A DNA stretch of 64,000 nt from Anderseniella sp. Alg231-50 (GTDB taxonomy: Bacteria; Pseudomonadota; Alphaproteobacteria; Rhizobiales; Aestuariivirgaceae), in assembly GCF_900149695.1 (NCBI RefSeq), contig NZ_LT703003.1, positions 992,001 through 1,056,000 on the forward strand, written 5' to 3'. Positions 7,349-16,317 of this stretch are shown one piece after another (the first letter of the stretch is position 1; each line of letters opens with the position of its first letter). Position numbers and translations under genes: made by a program. Below the pieces are notes generated by a model that saw only the letters and a program-made list of their open reading frames with translations, was not told the origin of the DNA and searched no databases.

Positions 7349-10144
7349 CTAGCCGGCCTTGGCAACTGCCTGTTTTGTTCCGGATTCCAGAACGTCAAGC
7401 AGGCTTTCCTCTATGGATTGCAGCCTGGTCTTGCTGGTGATTTTCTGGCCAATCAGATCCGTCACGTAAAACACATCGACGGCGCGCTCGCCGAACGTCG
7501 TGATCTGCGCCGAGGCGATGTTGAGATTCAGCCGGAACAGGCTGTCGGTCAATTTGAACAGCAGGCCGAGGCGATCAAGCCCTGCCACTTCAACCACCGT
7601 GAACCGGTTTGACGTGTCATTGGACACGATGACCTGGGGCTCCACGGTAAAAGCCTTGATACGGCCTTTCGGGCGCGACGCCTCGGCAACGGCCTTGCGC
7701 AACTGGATCTTGCCGGCAAACGCCTGGCGCATCAGATCGAGGATACGGTCAATCCGTCGGTGTTCGTCGTCCGGGTCCTCAAACTCGCGCTGGATGAGCA
7801 GCGTATCGAGCGCCATGCCGTCAGTGGTGGTGAAAATCTTGGCGCCCACAATATTGGCGCCACCGGCTGCGCAGGCGCCGGTCAGCAAGGCAAGCAGTCG
7901 CGGATGATCCGGCACATAGACGGTGATTTCGGTAATCGACTTGAAGTTGTCGGTGCGCACGTCAAACGCCACCGGGTTTTCGGTCTCGCCCGCGCGGGCC
8001 AGCAATTTCGCATCCATCACCTGATGATCAAGGTCCACCGTATACCAGTACGCGTCGTAGTGGCGTTCCAGATAGGCCGACACGTCATCCGCGTCCCAGT
8101 CGGACAATGCGCCGGCAAGAGCCATCTTGGCAGCCTCAATGCGGTCAACGCGCGAGATCGAGGTATGTCCGCCTGACAGATGCGGTTCGGTTTCCGCGTA
8201 CAGTGTGCGCAACAGCTGGCCTTTCCAGCCGTTCCAGACGCCCGGTCCGACCGCGCGAATATCGACAACCGTCAATACCAGCAACAGCCGCAACCGTTCC
8301 GGACTTTGTACAATCTCGGCAAAATCAGTGATGGTCTTGTAGTCGGACAGGTCACGCATCTGCGCCGTCTCGCTCATGACCAGATGATGACGCACCAGCC
8401 ACTCAACGGTTTCGGTTTCAGACTTGCTCAGGCCGAGCCGCGGGCAAAGGGTTTTGGCAACTTTGGCACCGGCAATGGAATGATCCTCCTTGCGTCCCTT
8501 GGCGATGTCATGCAGCAGCACGGCAACATACAGCACGCGTCTTGAAACCACCCCCTGGATGATGCCGGAGGCAAGCGGATGGTCCTGCGTCAGCAGGCCC
8601 TGGTCGATCTTCGACAAGACACCGACCGCCCGTATCAGATGCTCATCGACCGTATAGTGGTGATACATGTTGAACTGCATCAATGCGGTGATGCGCCCGA
8701 ATTCAGGTATGAACCTGCCCAGCACGCCGGCTTCACTCATCTTTCGCAACACGGCTTCCGGATCGCGCGACTTGGTCAGAATATCGAGAAACAGCTCGTT
8801 GGCCACCGGGTCTGCCCGCATCTGCTTGTCGATGGCGCGGCGGCTGCGGCGCACAAGCCTCAGGGTTGCGGGATGAATGGACAGGTTGTTGTGTTCGGCC
8901 ACCCGGAACAGACGCATGATCGAAACCGGATCGGTTACGAACAGGTCTTCATCCACGGACTTGATACGGCCTGCCTCGATCTTGAACACACCATCATCGT
9001 CCAGCTTGATCGAACGCCAGCTGAAGCGCCCGAACAATTCGCTCATGCTCGGCGCCTGCTTGATCTGCTGTGCCTCCAGGACAGCCGACATGATGCGGGT
9101 CAGGTCACCGACATCCTTGGCGACCAGAAAATAGTGCTTCATGAAACGCTCGACCGACTTCAGGCCGCCAAGGGCTTCATAGCCGAGCCTGGTCGCCATT
9201 TCCGACTGCTTGTCGAAACTCAACCGGTCGTCACCGCGCCCGGTCATGAAATGCAGGTGACAGCGCACAGCCCAGAGAAAATCCTCGCAGCTGATGAAAC
9301 GGTTCTGTTCCTTGCGGGTAAACAGGCCGGACTTGGCGAGTTCACGGGCGGAGCGGGTGCCGTAGACGAACTTGGCGATCCAGAACATCGTATGAAGATC
9401 ACGCATGCCGCCCTTGCCGTCCTTGACGTCAGGCTCGACCAGATAGCGCGACTCGCCGGCGCGGCGGTGACGCTCATCGCGTTCCTCGAGCTTGTCAGCA
9501 ACGAACTGGCGCTGGTCGCGGGCCAGAATGTCCTTGCCGTAACGGCTTTGCAGCTCGTCGAACAGCGGCCTATGACCGCAGATGAAGCGGGCCTCCAGAA
9601 CCGATGTCATGATGGTGGTGTCGGTGCGAACCAGCCGGATACAGTCATCCACCGAGCGCGTGGCATGGCCGACCTTGAAGCCCAGGTCCCACAACAGGTA
9701 CAAAACGTATTCGACGACACTCTCGCCCCAGGCGGTCTGCTTGTAGGGCAGCAGCAACAGCAGGTCGATGTCGGAGCCCGGCGCCAGCGCACCGCGGCCA
9801 TAGCCGCCCACCGCAACCAGCGATATGCGCTCAGATGTCGACGGATTGCTGGCGGCATACACAATCGACGATGCAAATTCATAAATTGCGGTGATCAGGT
9901 GGTCCTGCAGGGCAGACAGCCGGTGGGCGCAATCGCGCCCCTTGCCGGTTTCGGTGAGCCGGACCTCCTCTTCCGCGCGCGATGTCTTGATCAGGTCTTT
10001 CAGATAATTCAGGGCCGCAGGCCGAAACTCGAGCCCGTCCGGCCCGTGCTTGTCGGCCAGAGCGGTCAGCTGGAGCAGAATGTGATCGGCGCAGAACTCC
10101 GGCGCGCACACGTCATTTCTGGCTGGCAAGGGTACGACTGGCAT
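7349..10144 (-). CDS. glnD: Bifunctional uridylyltransferase/uridylyl-removing enzyme GlnD
   Basis: Sensor of glutamine status: it uridylylates PII proteins when nitrogen is short and removes UMP when glutamine is high. The nucleotidyltransferase domain shows GGYGRG (113-118) and SDID (124-127). An HD hydrolase domain shows LLHDIAKGR near residue 545. Two ACT domains follow near residues 745 and 850 (VPDHPRLLALLTGACAA; AGLDRLGLLFKLTDSL). All four canonical modules are present and the length of 931 aa is normal. It lies 50 bp after mutS on the same strand. Confidence 0.97.
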   Translation of the reverse strand: MPVVPLPARNDVCAPEFCADHILLQLTALADKHGPDGLEFRPAALNYLKDLIKTSRAEEEVRLTETGKGRDCAHRLSALQDHLITAIYEFASSIVYAASNPSTSERISLVAVGGYGRGALAPGSDIDLLLLLPYKQTAWGESVVEYVLYLLWDLGFKVGHATRSVDDCIRLVRTDTTIMTSVLEARFICGHRPLFDELQSRYGKDILARDQRQFVADKLEERDERHRRAGESRYLVEPDVKDGKGGMRDLHTMFWIAKFVYGTRSARELAKSGLFTRKEQNRFISCEDFLWAVRCHLHFMTGRGDDRLSFDKQSEMATRLGYEALGGLKSVERFMKHYFLVAKDVGDLTRIMSAVLEAQQIKQAPSMSELFGRFSWRSIKLDDDGVFKIEAGRIKSVDEDLFVTDPVSIMRLFRVAEHNNLSIHPATLRLVRRSRRAIDKQMRADPVANELFLDILTKSRDPEAVLRKMSEAGVLGRFIPEFGRITALMQFNMYHHYTVDEHLIRAVGVLSKIDQGLLTQDHPLASGIIQGVVSRRVLYVAVLLHDIAKGRKEDHSIAGAKVAKTLCPRLGLSKSETETVEWLVRHHLVMSETAQMRDLSDYKTITDFAEIVQSPERLRLLLVLTVVDIRAVGPGVWNGWKGQLLRTLYAETEPHLSGGHTSISRVDRIEAAKMALAGALSDWDADDVSAYLERHYDAYWYTVDLDHQVMDAKLLARAGETENPVAFDVRTDNFKSITEITVYVPDHPRLLALLTGACAAGGANIVGAKIFTTTDGMALDTLLIQREFEDPDDEHRRIDRILDLMRQAFAGKIQLRKAVAEASRPKGRIKAFTVEPQVIVSNDTSNRFTVVEVAGLDRLGLLFKLTDSLFRLNLNIASAQITTFGERAVDVFYVTDLIGQKITSKTRLQSIEESLLDVLESGTKQAVAKAG

Positions 10145-10194
10145 GATCTCAGGCTCATCAAATGGCGCAACACGGCAAACGATACCGGCATGGT

Positions 10195-12945
10195 CTAGCC
10201 GTTGTCGTCGGATACAGCCAGTTTTTTCAACTGGTAGACCAGATCCAGCGCTTCGCGGGGACTAAGGTCGTCCGGCAGGGTGTCTTCGAGTTTCTCAAGC
10301 AATTTTGATGGCCCGGCATCCGGCACCGCTGCGGGCCTGGCCACCGGCACCGAGAACAATGGCAGGTCATCAATGATGTCACTGCGCGACTGGGCGCGCT
10401 CGCTTTCTTCCAGCAGATGCAGGACTTCCGACGCGCGTTCAATGACACCGCCGGGAAGCCCGGCCAATCTGGCGACCTGAATTCCGTATGACCTGTCCGC
10501 CGCACCGGGCGCTACTTCATGCAGAAAGATCACTTCGCCCTGCCACTCGCGCACTTTTACAGTGGCGTTCTTGACGCGATCCAGCTTGCCGGACAAGGCG
10601 GTCAATTCGTGAAAATGCGTGGCGAACAGCGACCGGCACCGGTTCACCTCGTGCAGGTGTTCGACGCAGGCCCAGGCAATCGACAGGCCATCATAGGTGG
10701 CCGTACCCCGGCCGATCTCGTCCAGAATAACCAGCGACCGCTCGGTTGCCAGATTGAGGATGGTCGCCGTTTCCACCATTTCCACCATGAAGGTCGAGCG
10801 CCCGCGCGCCAGGTCATCTGCCGCGCCCACCCTGCTGAAAATGCGGTCCACGACACCGATGCGGGCAGACTTCGCCGGCACGAAACTGCCCATCTGGGCC
10901 AGCAGGGCAATGATGGCGTTCTGCCGCAGATAGGTCGACTTACCGGCCATGTTGGGACCGGTCAGAAGGGTTATGTGGCGCGATGCTGCACCATCATCAT
11001 CCAGCTCGCCTGCCGACAGCATGCAGTCATTGGGCACAAATGGAGACCCGGCCTGATGCCGCAACGAGGCTTCCACCACCGGGTGCCGCCCGGCCTCGAT
11101 TTCGAAACTGCGCGATGCATCGATGTGTGGTCTGGAATACTCATGTCGAACCGCCAGTTCCGCCAGCGCGCAATAGACATCCAGTTCTGCAAGCGCATCT
11201 GAAATGGCATGCAGCATGGCGGCACGCTTACAGGCTTCATCGGCCAGTTGCTCGAATATCTCGATCTCGATGCTGCGCGCCCGGTCACCGGCGAGGGAAA
11301 TTTTCTGCTCCAGCCCGGTGAGTTCGGTGGTGGTGAACCGCATGGCGTTTGCCATGGTCTGGCGATGAATGAACCGGGCGGCATGATCGGGGCCCAGCAA
11401 CTGCTCGCCGCCCTGCTGGTTCAGTTCAATGAAATAACCCAGCATGTTGTTGTGCTTGATCTTGAGGGCTTTCAGGCCGGTTTCTTCGGCATACCTGGTT
11501 TGCAGGCCGGCAATGACCTTGCGGCTCTCGTCGCGCAGTGCCCGGTTTTCATCAAGCTCGGCGTTGGCGCCCGGCTTTATGAAACCGCCGTCGCGGGTCG
11601 TGGCCGGCAATTCCTCGGACAGCAGGCTGTCAAGGTGTCCGGCAAATTCCGTATCTGCCTGGCTGAGTGCCTGCCAGATGCCGGACAACCTGTCCGGCCA
11701 GGGGTCGATGCCGGCGCGCTCCTTATGCGTTTCAGCAAGCCCGGCACACAACATGACACCGTCTTTTACGGCGGCCAGGTCTCGCGGCGATCCCCGTTTC
11801 AGGCTCAATCGTGCCAGCGCCCGGTTCATGTCGGGCGCATGGCGCAATACGTCCCTGATGTCCCCACACGATGCGGTGTCGGATGTCAGCGCCTCCACCG
11901 CGTCATGGCGCGCCACAATCTCGTCGACACCGGTTACAGGGGCTGCCAGCCGGTCAGCCAGCAACCTGCCACCTGGACCTGTGACGCTGAGATCGATGGT
12001 CTGCAGCAAACTGCCGCTGCGCTCCCCCGACAGGGTCCTGACCAGTTCAAGATTGGCGCGCGTCGCTGCATCAATCAGCACGATATGGCCAGGCTCGACC
12101 ACCGTCGGGATACGCAGGCTCGGCATCTTGCCGACCTGGGTCAGCATCACATAGTCGAGCAGGACACCGGCAGCGGCTGTCGACGCCCGGTCAAAGCTGC
12201 CAAACGCATCCAGCGATGCCACCTGGTAATATTCCTGCAACCGGTTGCGGGCCGAGGTTGAATCGAACCTGGATGCAGGCAGCGGTGTGATGGTCGTTGC
12301 AACCTCGTCAAGCAGCAGCGATAGCTCGCCATCACCCAGCAGCGCATCGGACACCAGCATTTCGGACGGGTCGATGCGGGCCAGTTCCGACATCAGCGCC
12401 GGGCCGGTCACCGACGTTACCGCAAATTCGCCACTCGACATGTCGAGCCAGGACAGCGCCATTTTGCCGTCGGCCTTGATGCGCGCCAGGCAGGCCAGGT
12501 AATTGCTGCGCCCTGCCTGCAACAGGTTGTCTTCGGTGATGGTGCCCGGCGTCACAAGGCGCACCACGTCGCGGCGCACCACCGACTTTGAGCCGCGCTT
12601 TTTCGCTTCCGCCGGGTCTTCGGTCTGCTCACAGACCGCAACCTTGTGGCCAAGCCGGATCAGCCTTTGCAGGTAATCGTCGGCGGCGTGAACCGGCACA
12701 CCGCACATCGGGATATCTTCACCCAGGTGTTTGCCGCGCTTGGTCAGCGCGATTCCGAGGGCGGCTGACGCCACTTCCGCGTCCTTGAAGAACAACTCGT
12801 AGAAGTCACCCATGCGATAGAACAACAGGCTTTCGGGATGGGCCTGCTTGATCTCGGTATATTGCGCCATCATCGGCGTCATCCTGCCGGCCTGGTCATT
12901 GGCGGCAGCGCGGGAGGCGGCAGGTTGCTGGTGCGGTCTGTTCAT
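10195..12945 (-). CDS. mutS: DNA mismatch repair protein MutS
   Basis: Mismatch-recognition ATPase, 916 aa. The Phe-X-Glu mismatch reader is at residues 48-50 in [10 protein letters not shown]. The Walker [14 protein letters not shown] is near residue 665 and the Walker [17 protein letters not shown] follows, with FATHFHELT after it. The C-terminus ([16 protein letters not shown]) matches MutS tetramer/beta-clamp region sequences. A mutS-glnD neighbourhood is common in Hyphomicrobiales. The start [11 protein letters not shown] precedes the conserved [13 protein letters not shown] block by 24 residues. Confidence 0.97.
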   Translation of the reverse strand: MNRPHQQPAASRAAANDQAGRMTPMMAQYTEIKQAHPESLLFYRMGDFYELFFKDAEVASAALGIALTKRGKHLGEDIPMCGVPVHAADDYLQRLIRLGHKVAVCEQTEDPAEAKKRGSKSVVRRDVVRLVTPGTITEDNLLQAGRSNYLACLARIKADGKMALSWLDMSSGEFAVTSVTGPALMSELARIDPSEMLVSDALLGDGELSLLLDEVATTITPLPASRFDSTSARNRLQEYYQVASLDAFGSFDRASTAAAGVLLDYVMLTQVGKMPSLRIPTVVEPGHIVLIDAATRANLELVRTLSGERSGSLLQTIDLSVTGPGGRLLADRLAAPVTGVDEIVARHDAVEALTSDTASCGDIRDVLRHAPDMNRALARLSLKRGSPRDLAAVKDGVMLCAGLAETHKERAGIDPWPDRLSGIWQALSQADTEFAGHLDSLLSEELPATTRDGGFIKPGANAELDENRALRDESRKVIAGLQTRYAEETGLKALKIKHNNMLGYFIELNQQGGEQLLGPDHAARFIHRQTMANAMRFTTTELTGLEQKISLAGDRARSIEIEIFEQLADEACKRAAMLHAISDALAELDVYCALAELAVRHEYSRPHIDASRSFEIEAGRHPVVEASLRHQAGSPFVPNDCMLSAGELDDDGAASRHITLLTGPNMAGKSTYLRQNAIIALLAQMGSFVPAKSARIGVVDRIFSRVGAADDLARGRSTFMVEMVETATILNLATERSLVILDEIGRGTATYDGLSIAWACVEHLHEVNRCRSLFATHFHELTALSGKLDRVKNATVKVREWQGEVIFLHEVAPGAADRSYGIQVARLAGLPGGVIERASEVLHLLEESERAQSRSDIIDDLPLFSVPVARPAAVPDAGPSKLLEKLEDTLPDDLSPREALDLVYQLKKLAVSDDNG

Positions 12946-13018
12946 CGTGCCGGCAGACTACTCCATTGCAGACGGTTTCGTCGCTGGCACAATTGTCACC
13001 ATCCACAGGGGGATTGGG

Positions 13019-14911
13019 TCAGGCCGCGTTGTCCGGTTGCATGAGGCCAGCCACGGCCTCTTCAAGGTCAGCGCGGTCAAACGGCTTGGTCAGGTAACCG
13101 TCCATGCCGGCGTTCAGACACGCACGCTGGCTGTCCTCGCGCAGATTTGCCGTCAGTGCGAGGATCGGAACACGGGTCCGGATACCATGTTCACGTTCCA
13201 GCTGGCGGATTTGCCTCGTGGTTTGCACGCCGTCGATTTTCGGCATGAAGACATCCATCAGGATAATGTCGTGGGCGATGGATTTTTTCGATTTCAGCTG
13301 ACGCCTGATCTCGGTGACGGCTTCGGCGCCATCATAGAGATGGGTCACGCTATGACCTGCCGCCTTCAGCATTTTCGTAGCCAGCAACATGTTGATTTTG
13401 TTGTCCTCAACCAGCAGCACCTTGAGCCCGGCATTGTCCTTGACCCGGCGTAGCTGGCGCGCGGTTTTTCGCAACGAGGTGACGGGCTTGCGCATCGGGT
13501 CGGGATTGGCGGTCAGCTGGGCCAGCAACGTCGCCCGGCGGGTCGGTTTCAGCAGGTACCCGATCCTGACGTCATCCATGAGTTTCCTGTAGGAACGTCG
13601 TTCCTCAGGCTGGAGCAAAGCCCACACGCCTGCGATCTCCGACAGTTCGTCGGCCGCTTTGAACAACTGGTCGCGGTTCTTCGCCGCTGCCGGATCCAGG
13701 ATGACCATGATCCGTCCGGCATCCGCCGTCTTGTCCATGGACGCAATCGTCCCGGCCAGGCCGTTGAGCGAACCGGCGGAAATGCATTGAGCGCCAAATC
13801 CGGACAGGTAATCATGCAGGACGGTATGGGTTGCGCCCTCCGGACTGGTCAGAAACACGGTGCAATCCGACAACGCCCCGGCATTGCCGTCAACGGCGGC
13901 TTCATCGGCTGACGGCAGGCAGGCATCAAACCGGAATGTCGTACCCTTGCCAACTTCACTTTCAAACGTGATCTCACCGTCCATCAGTTCAACCAGGTGA
14001 CGCGAGATTGCCAGCCCCAGGCCGGTGCCGCCGGACGCCTGTATTTCGGTTATCGACGACTGGACGAACCTTTCAAATACCGCCTCATGCTCGGCTTCCG
14101 GTATGCCGCATCCGGTGTCGGCAATACTGAAGGCCACCTGGTTTTTGCGCGCACCGCGCTCAACCCTGACCAGTACGCTGCCCTGCGGCGTGAACTTGAT
14201 GGCATTGCCTGCGATATTCAGGATGATCTGGCGCAGCCGCTGGGCATCGCCGGTCACCTGGTGCGGCAGACCGGGGTCGATGTAGCAGCTGATCTCGATG
14301 GAATTTGCATGTGCACGCGCCGCCAGGAGTTCAACGGATGTCTCAACCAGTTCACACAGGTTGAACGGCGCCGGCACGATGGTCATCTCGCCGGACTCCG
14401 CTTTCGCCGCATCCAGCAGTTCATCAATAATGGACAGCAGCGAGCGCCCCGACATTTCCACTGCTTCAGCATAGCTGCGCTGTTCGTGAGACAACTTGGT
14501 GTCGAGCAACAGGCTGGTCATGCCGATCACGCCGTTCATTGGCGTCCTTAGTTCATGTGACACAGCGGCCAGAAAACTGGATTTTGCATTATTGGCCTCA
14601 TCAGCATGCTGGCGGGCGGTGCGCAATTCCTTAAGAGCCCGCTCCAGTTCGACAAGCTGCCGGTTTGTCATTGCCCAGACATACTGAAATGCCATCAGCA
14701 GGAACACGACCAGAACTGCAAACAGGATACGCGACAAGACCTCTATCTGGTCTGCCTGCACGCTGATCGCGACAATGTTGACGAGTACGGCCAGCACCGA
14801 CAATGCAGCGCCAATCCGCACCAGAATGCCGACACGACGCTTCAGCGTGGCCGATCCCATCGATCTTGGCCGCCGTCGCCGTTCGGAACTGATATCCGTC
14901 GATTCCTGCAC
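13019..14911 (-). CDS. Hybrid sensor histidine kinase with two receiver-like domains
   Basis: Membrane sensor kinase of about 630 residues. Two TM helices (about 27-51 and 59-81) are joined by a very short loop, so there is no real periplasmic sensor. They are followed by a coiled coil, HisKA with the phospho-His in SHELRTPMNG (His119 with this start), and HATPase_c (N box NIAGNAIKFT, G1 DTGCGIP, G2 GGTGLGLAIS). A first receiver-like domain keeps LDP and a late LKP but lacks the acidic pair. A full C-terminal receiver has LLVEDNKIN, the phospho-acceptor in LMDVFMPKIDG and LTKPF. No response regulator is adjacent, so the target is unknown. I chose GTG with GGGGA 7 nt upstream; an upstream GTG at 14944 is open. 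Confidence 0.88.
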   Translation of the reverse strand: MQESTDISSERRRRPRSMGSATLKRRVGILVRIGAALSVLAVLVNIVAISVQADQIEVLSRILFAVLVVFLLMAFQYVWAMTNRQLVELERALKELRTARQHADEANNAKSSFLAAVSHELRTPMNGVIGMTSLLLDTKLSHEQRSYAEAVEMSGRSLLSIIDELLDAAKAESGEMTIVPAPFNLCELVETSVELLAARAHANSIEISCYIDPGLPHQVTGDAQRLRQIILNIAGNAIKFTPQGSVLVRVERGARKNQVAFSIADTGCGIPEAEHEAVFERFVQSSITEIQASGGTGLGLAISRHLVELMDGEITFESEVGKGTTFRFDACLPSADEAAVDGNAGALSDCTVFLTSPEGATHTVLHDYLSGFGAQCISAGSLNGLAGTIASMDKTADAGRIMVILDPAAAKNRDQLFKAADELSEIAGVWALLQPEERRSYRKLMDDVRIGYLLKPTRRATLLAQLTANPDPMRKPVTSLRKTARQLRRVKDNAGLKVLLVEDNKINMLLATKMLKAAGHSVTHLYDGAEAVTEIRRQLKSKKSIAHDIILMDVFMPKIDGVQTTRQIRQLEREHGIRTRVPILALTANLREDSQRACLNAGMDGYLTKPFDRADLEEAVAGLMQPDNAA

Positions 14912-15007
14912 CACACGCTTTCCCCGATTGCAGCATCTCTGCACCGGTTATGGCATCGCAATGCTTAGAACCGGACTAGCCGGATCGGTAGAATTTTATC
15001 TATCGGG

Positions 15008-15928
15008 TTAACCTTCATCTGCCGGGTCATCGCGTACGGCGGCAACCAGCCAGTCGCGAAAGGCCCGCACCCCGGGGCGTTCCAGGTGTTCGGCCGGGCA
15101 AACAAACCAGTACCAGTGGTCAGACGGCAGAACCAGGTCGAAAGGCTTGATCAGACGCCCGCTCTCCAGGTCCTGGCGCACCAGAAACTCGCTGACAAGC
15201 GCCACTCCGCCGGCATTGATGGCGGCTTCCACGGCGAGCGAGTCGCTGGTCATCACAGGCCCCCTGTTACTGTTTGCCACGTTAACGCCGGCGGTTTTCA
15301 GCCACATTGCCCAGTCAGGCTGTGTGCCTGCCGCGGCAAACCAGTCCACGTGGAGCAGGGTGTGGTGGGCCAGATCCTGCGGGGTCTGCAGGGGATGGTC
15401 GCCGTGCAGCAGGTCCGGTGAGCAGACCGGTATGACGTCTTCGCTCACCAGTGCCTCGGCATGTAAATCCGGGTAAGGTCCGGTGCCGAAGCGAATGGCC
15501 GCATCCACACCGTCACCGGCAAAATTGGCAATGGACAGCGACCCGTCCAGCCGCACGCTGATTTCAGGATGAAGCGCATTGAACTCCGCCAGCCGCCTGA
15601 CCAGCCATTTGCCGGCAAACACCGGCGCGGACGAAATCACCAGCGGCGCATCTTCATCAAGGGTTTCCAGGTTGCGGCAGCCCTGCCGCCACAGGTCCAG
15701 GCCCTCCGTCAGGTACGGCAACAGGGCCGCGCCGCGGTCGGTCAGCCGGATGGAGCGCACGGTGCGGTGAAACAGCGGAAACCGGAAATGCTCCTCCAGC
15801 GTCTTGATCTGGTGGCTTATGGCAGCCGGTGTCACCGCCAGTTCTTCTGCAGCGGCACTCATGCTGGCATGGCGGCCCGCCGCCTCAAAGGCGCGCAAGG
15901 CATTCAATGGTGGCAATCGGGATCGCAT
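15008..15928 (-). CDS. LysR-family transcriptional regulator, GcvA-like
   Basis: 306-residue LysR regulator. The N-terminal winged HTH (MRSRLPPLNALRAFEAAGRH, then SAAAEELAVTPAAISHQIK) is the GcvA/TrpI subgroup signature, and HRTVRSIRLTDRGAALL follows. The rest is a substrate-binding domain. The inducer is unknown. The ATG at 15926-15928 fits the family start; 15 more upstream codons are open in AT-rich DNA and are unlikely to be coding. It diverges from a small ORF, and the 128 bp between them are AT-rich with a 14-bp palindrome, the usual setting for LysR control of the neighbouring gene. Confidence 0.92.
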   Translation of the reverse strand: MRSRLPPLNALRAFEAAGRHASMSAAAEELAVTPAAISHQIKTLEEHFRFPLFHRTVRSIRLTDRGAALLPYLTEGLDLWRQGCRNLETLDEDAPLVISSAPVFAGKWLVRRLAEFNALHPEISVRLDGSLSIANFAGDGVDAAIRFGTGPYPDLHAEALVSEDVIPVCSPDLLHGDHPLQTPQDLAHHTLLHVDWFAAAGTQPDWAMWLKTAGVNVANSNRGPVMTSDSLAVEAAINAGGVALVSEFLVRQDLESGRLIKPFDLVLPSDHWYWFVCPAEHLERPGVRAFRDWLVAAVRDDPADEG

Positions 15929-16018
15929 GATATTTCTATAGATTATATTTTCTAACTTATCACTTGAAAGCAATTCGTTTGTCAGAGCAGGAAATCAAGC
16001 AGATATTGCGGGACAGAC

Positions 16019-16032
16019 GTTGCAGTTGCAAC
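16019..16032. promoter_or_regulatory. 14-bp palindrome before the small ORF
   Basis: GTTGCAGTTGCAAC is a perfect dyad with a 2-bp centre, about 25 bp before the small ORF start and about 90 bp before the LysR start. It may be an operator. The flanking divergent region (15929-16056) contains AT-rich stretches that could hold both promoters. Confidence 0.35.
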
Positions 16033-16056
16033 AGAATTTCTAAAAGGACTTACATT

Positions 16057-16209
16057 ATGAACCCTTATGCATTCCCCAATCTTCTGCACCCCGCCGTTCC
16101 CGTCGACTACCGCTCGGCGCAGACCAATCCCACCGGAAGCAGGTTTGGCTACGGCATGAGTCGGGCCATTTTCCGCGTGGTCTGTGTGGTCGAAAACTTG
16201 TTGCGCTAG
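16057..16209 (+). CDS. Uncharacterised 50-residue protein
   Basis: A small ORF that starts MNPYAFPNLLHPAVPVDY, has a proline- and asparagine-rich first half, and ends in an amphipathic stretch (SRAIFRVVCVVENLLR). I do not recognise a family. Support for coding: AAAAGGA lies 8-9 nt before the ATG, it diverges from a LysR regulator with a palindrome between, and the frame closes exactly at the CTAG end of repeat copy D. The open frame extends to 15964, but the internal ATG is the only start with a ribosome-binding site. It could be a LysR-controlled small protein, the N-terminal remnant of a longer gene truncated by the repeat, or spurious. Confidence 0.45.
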   Translation: MNPYAFPNLLHPAVPVDYRSAQTNPTGSRFGYGMSRAIFRVVCVVENLLR

Positions 16210-16317
16210 ATCAGGGTGACTACTGATTGATTCAACCAGTAATCACAAACCTGATCGTTTCTGAAGCGCTGGAGCAACTTTATGGGTTCAAATGAACCCA
16301 TGTTGCTCCAGATCAGG
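16206..16317. repeat. Double-hairpin intergenic repeat, copy D (complete)
   Basis: Hairpin 2 is GATCAGG (16209-16215)/CCTGATC (16250-16256) around an inner ACTGATTGA/TCAACCAGT stem with one mismatch. Hairpin 1 is GGAGCAAC (16271-16278)/GTTGCTCC (16302-16309) around the perfect inner stem ATGGGTTCA/TGAACCCAT. The order is the reverse of copies F and G, so it is inserted in the opposite orientation. The CTAG at its left end gives the small ORF its TAG, and the GATCAGG at its right end gives comM its TGA. Confidence 0.9.

Noticed and set aside
8579-10198. 539-residue open frame antisense to glnD
   Set aside because: It mirrors the GlnD frame, has no recognisable domain or ribosome-binding site, and such antisense frames are common in GC-rich DNA with strong third-position bias.
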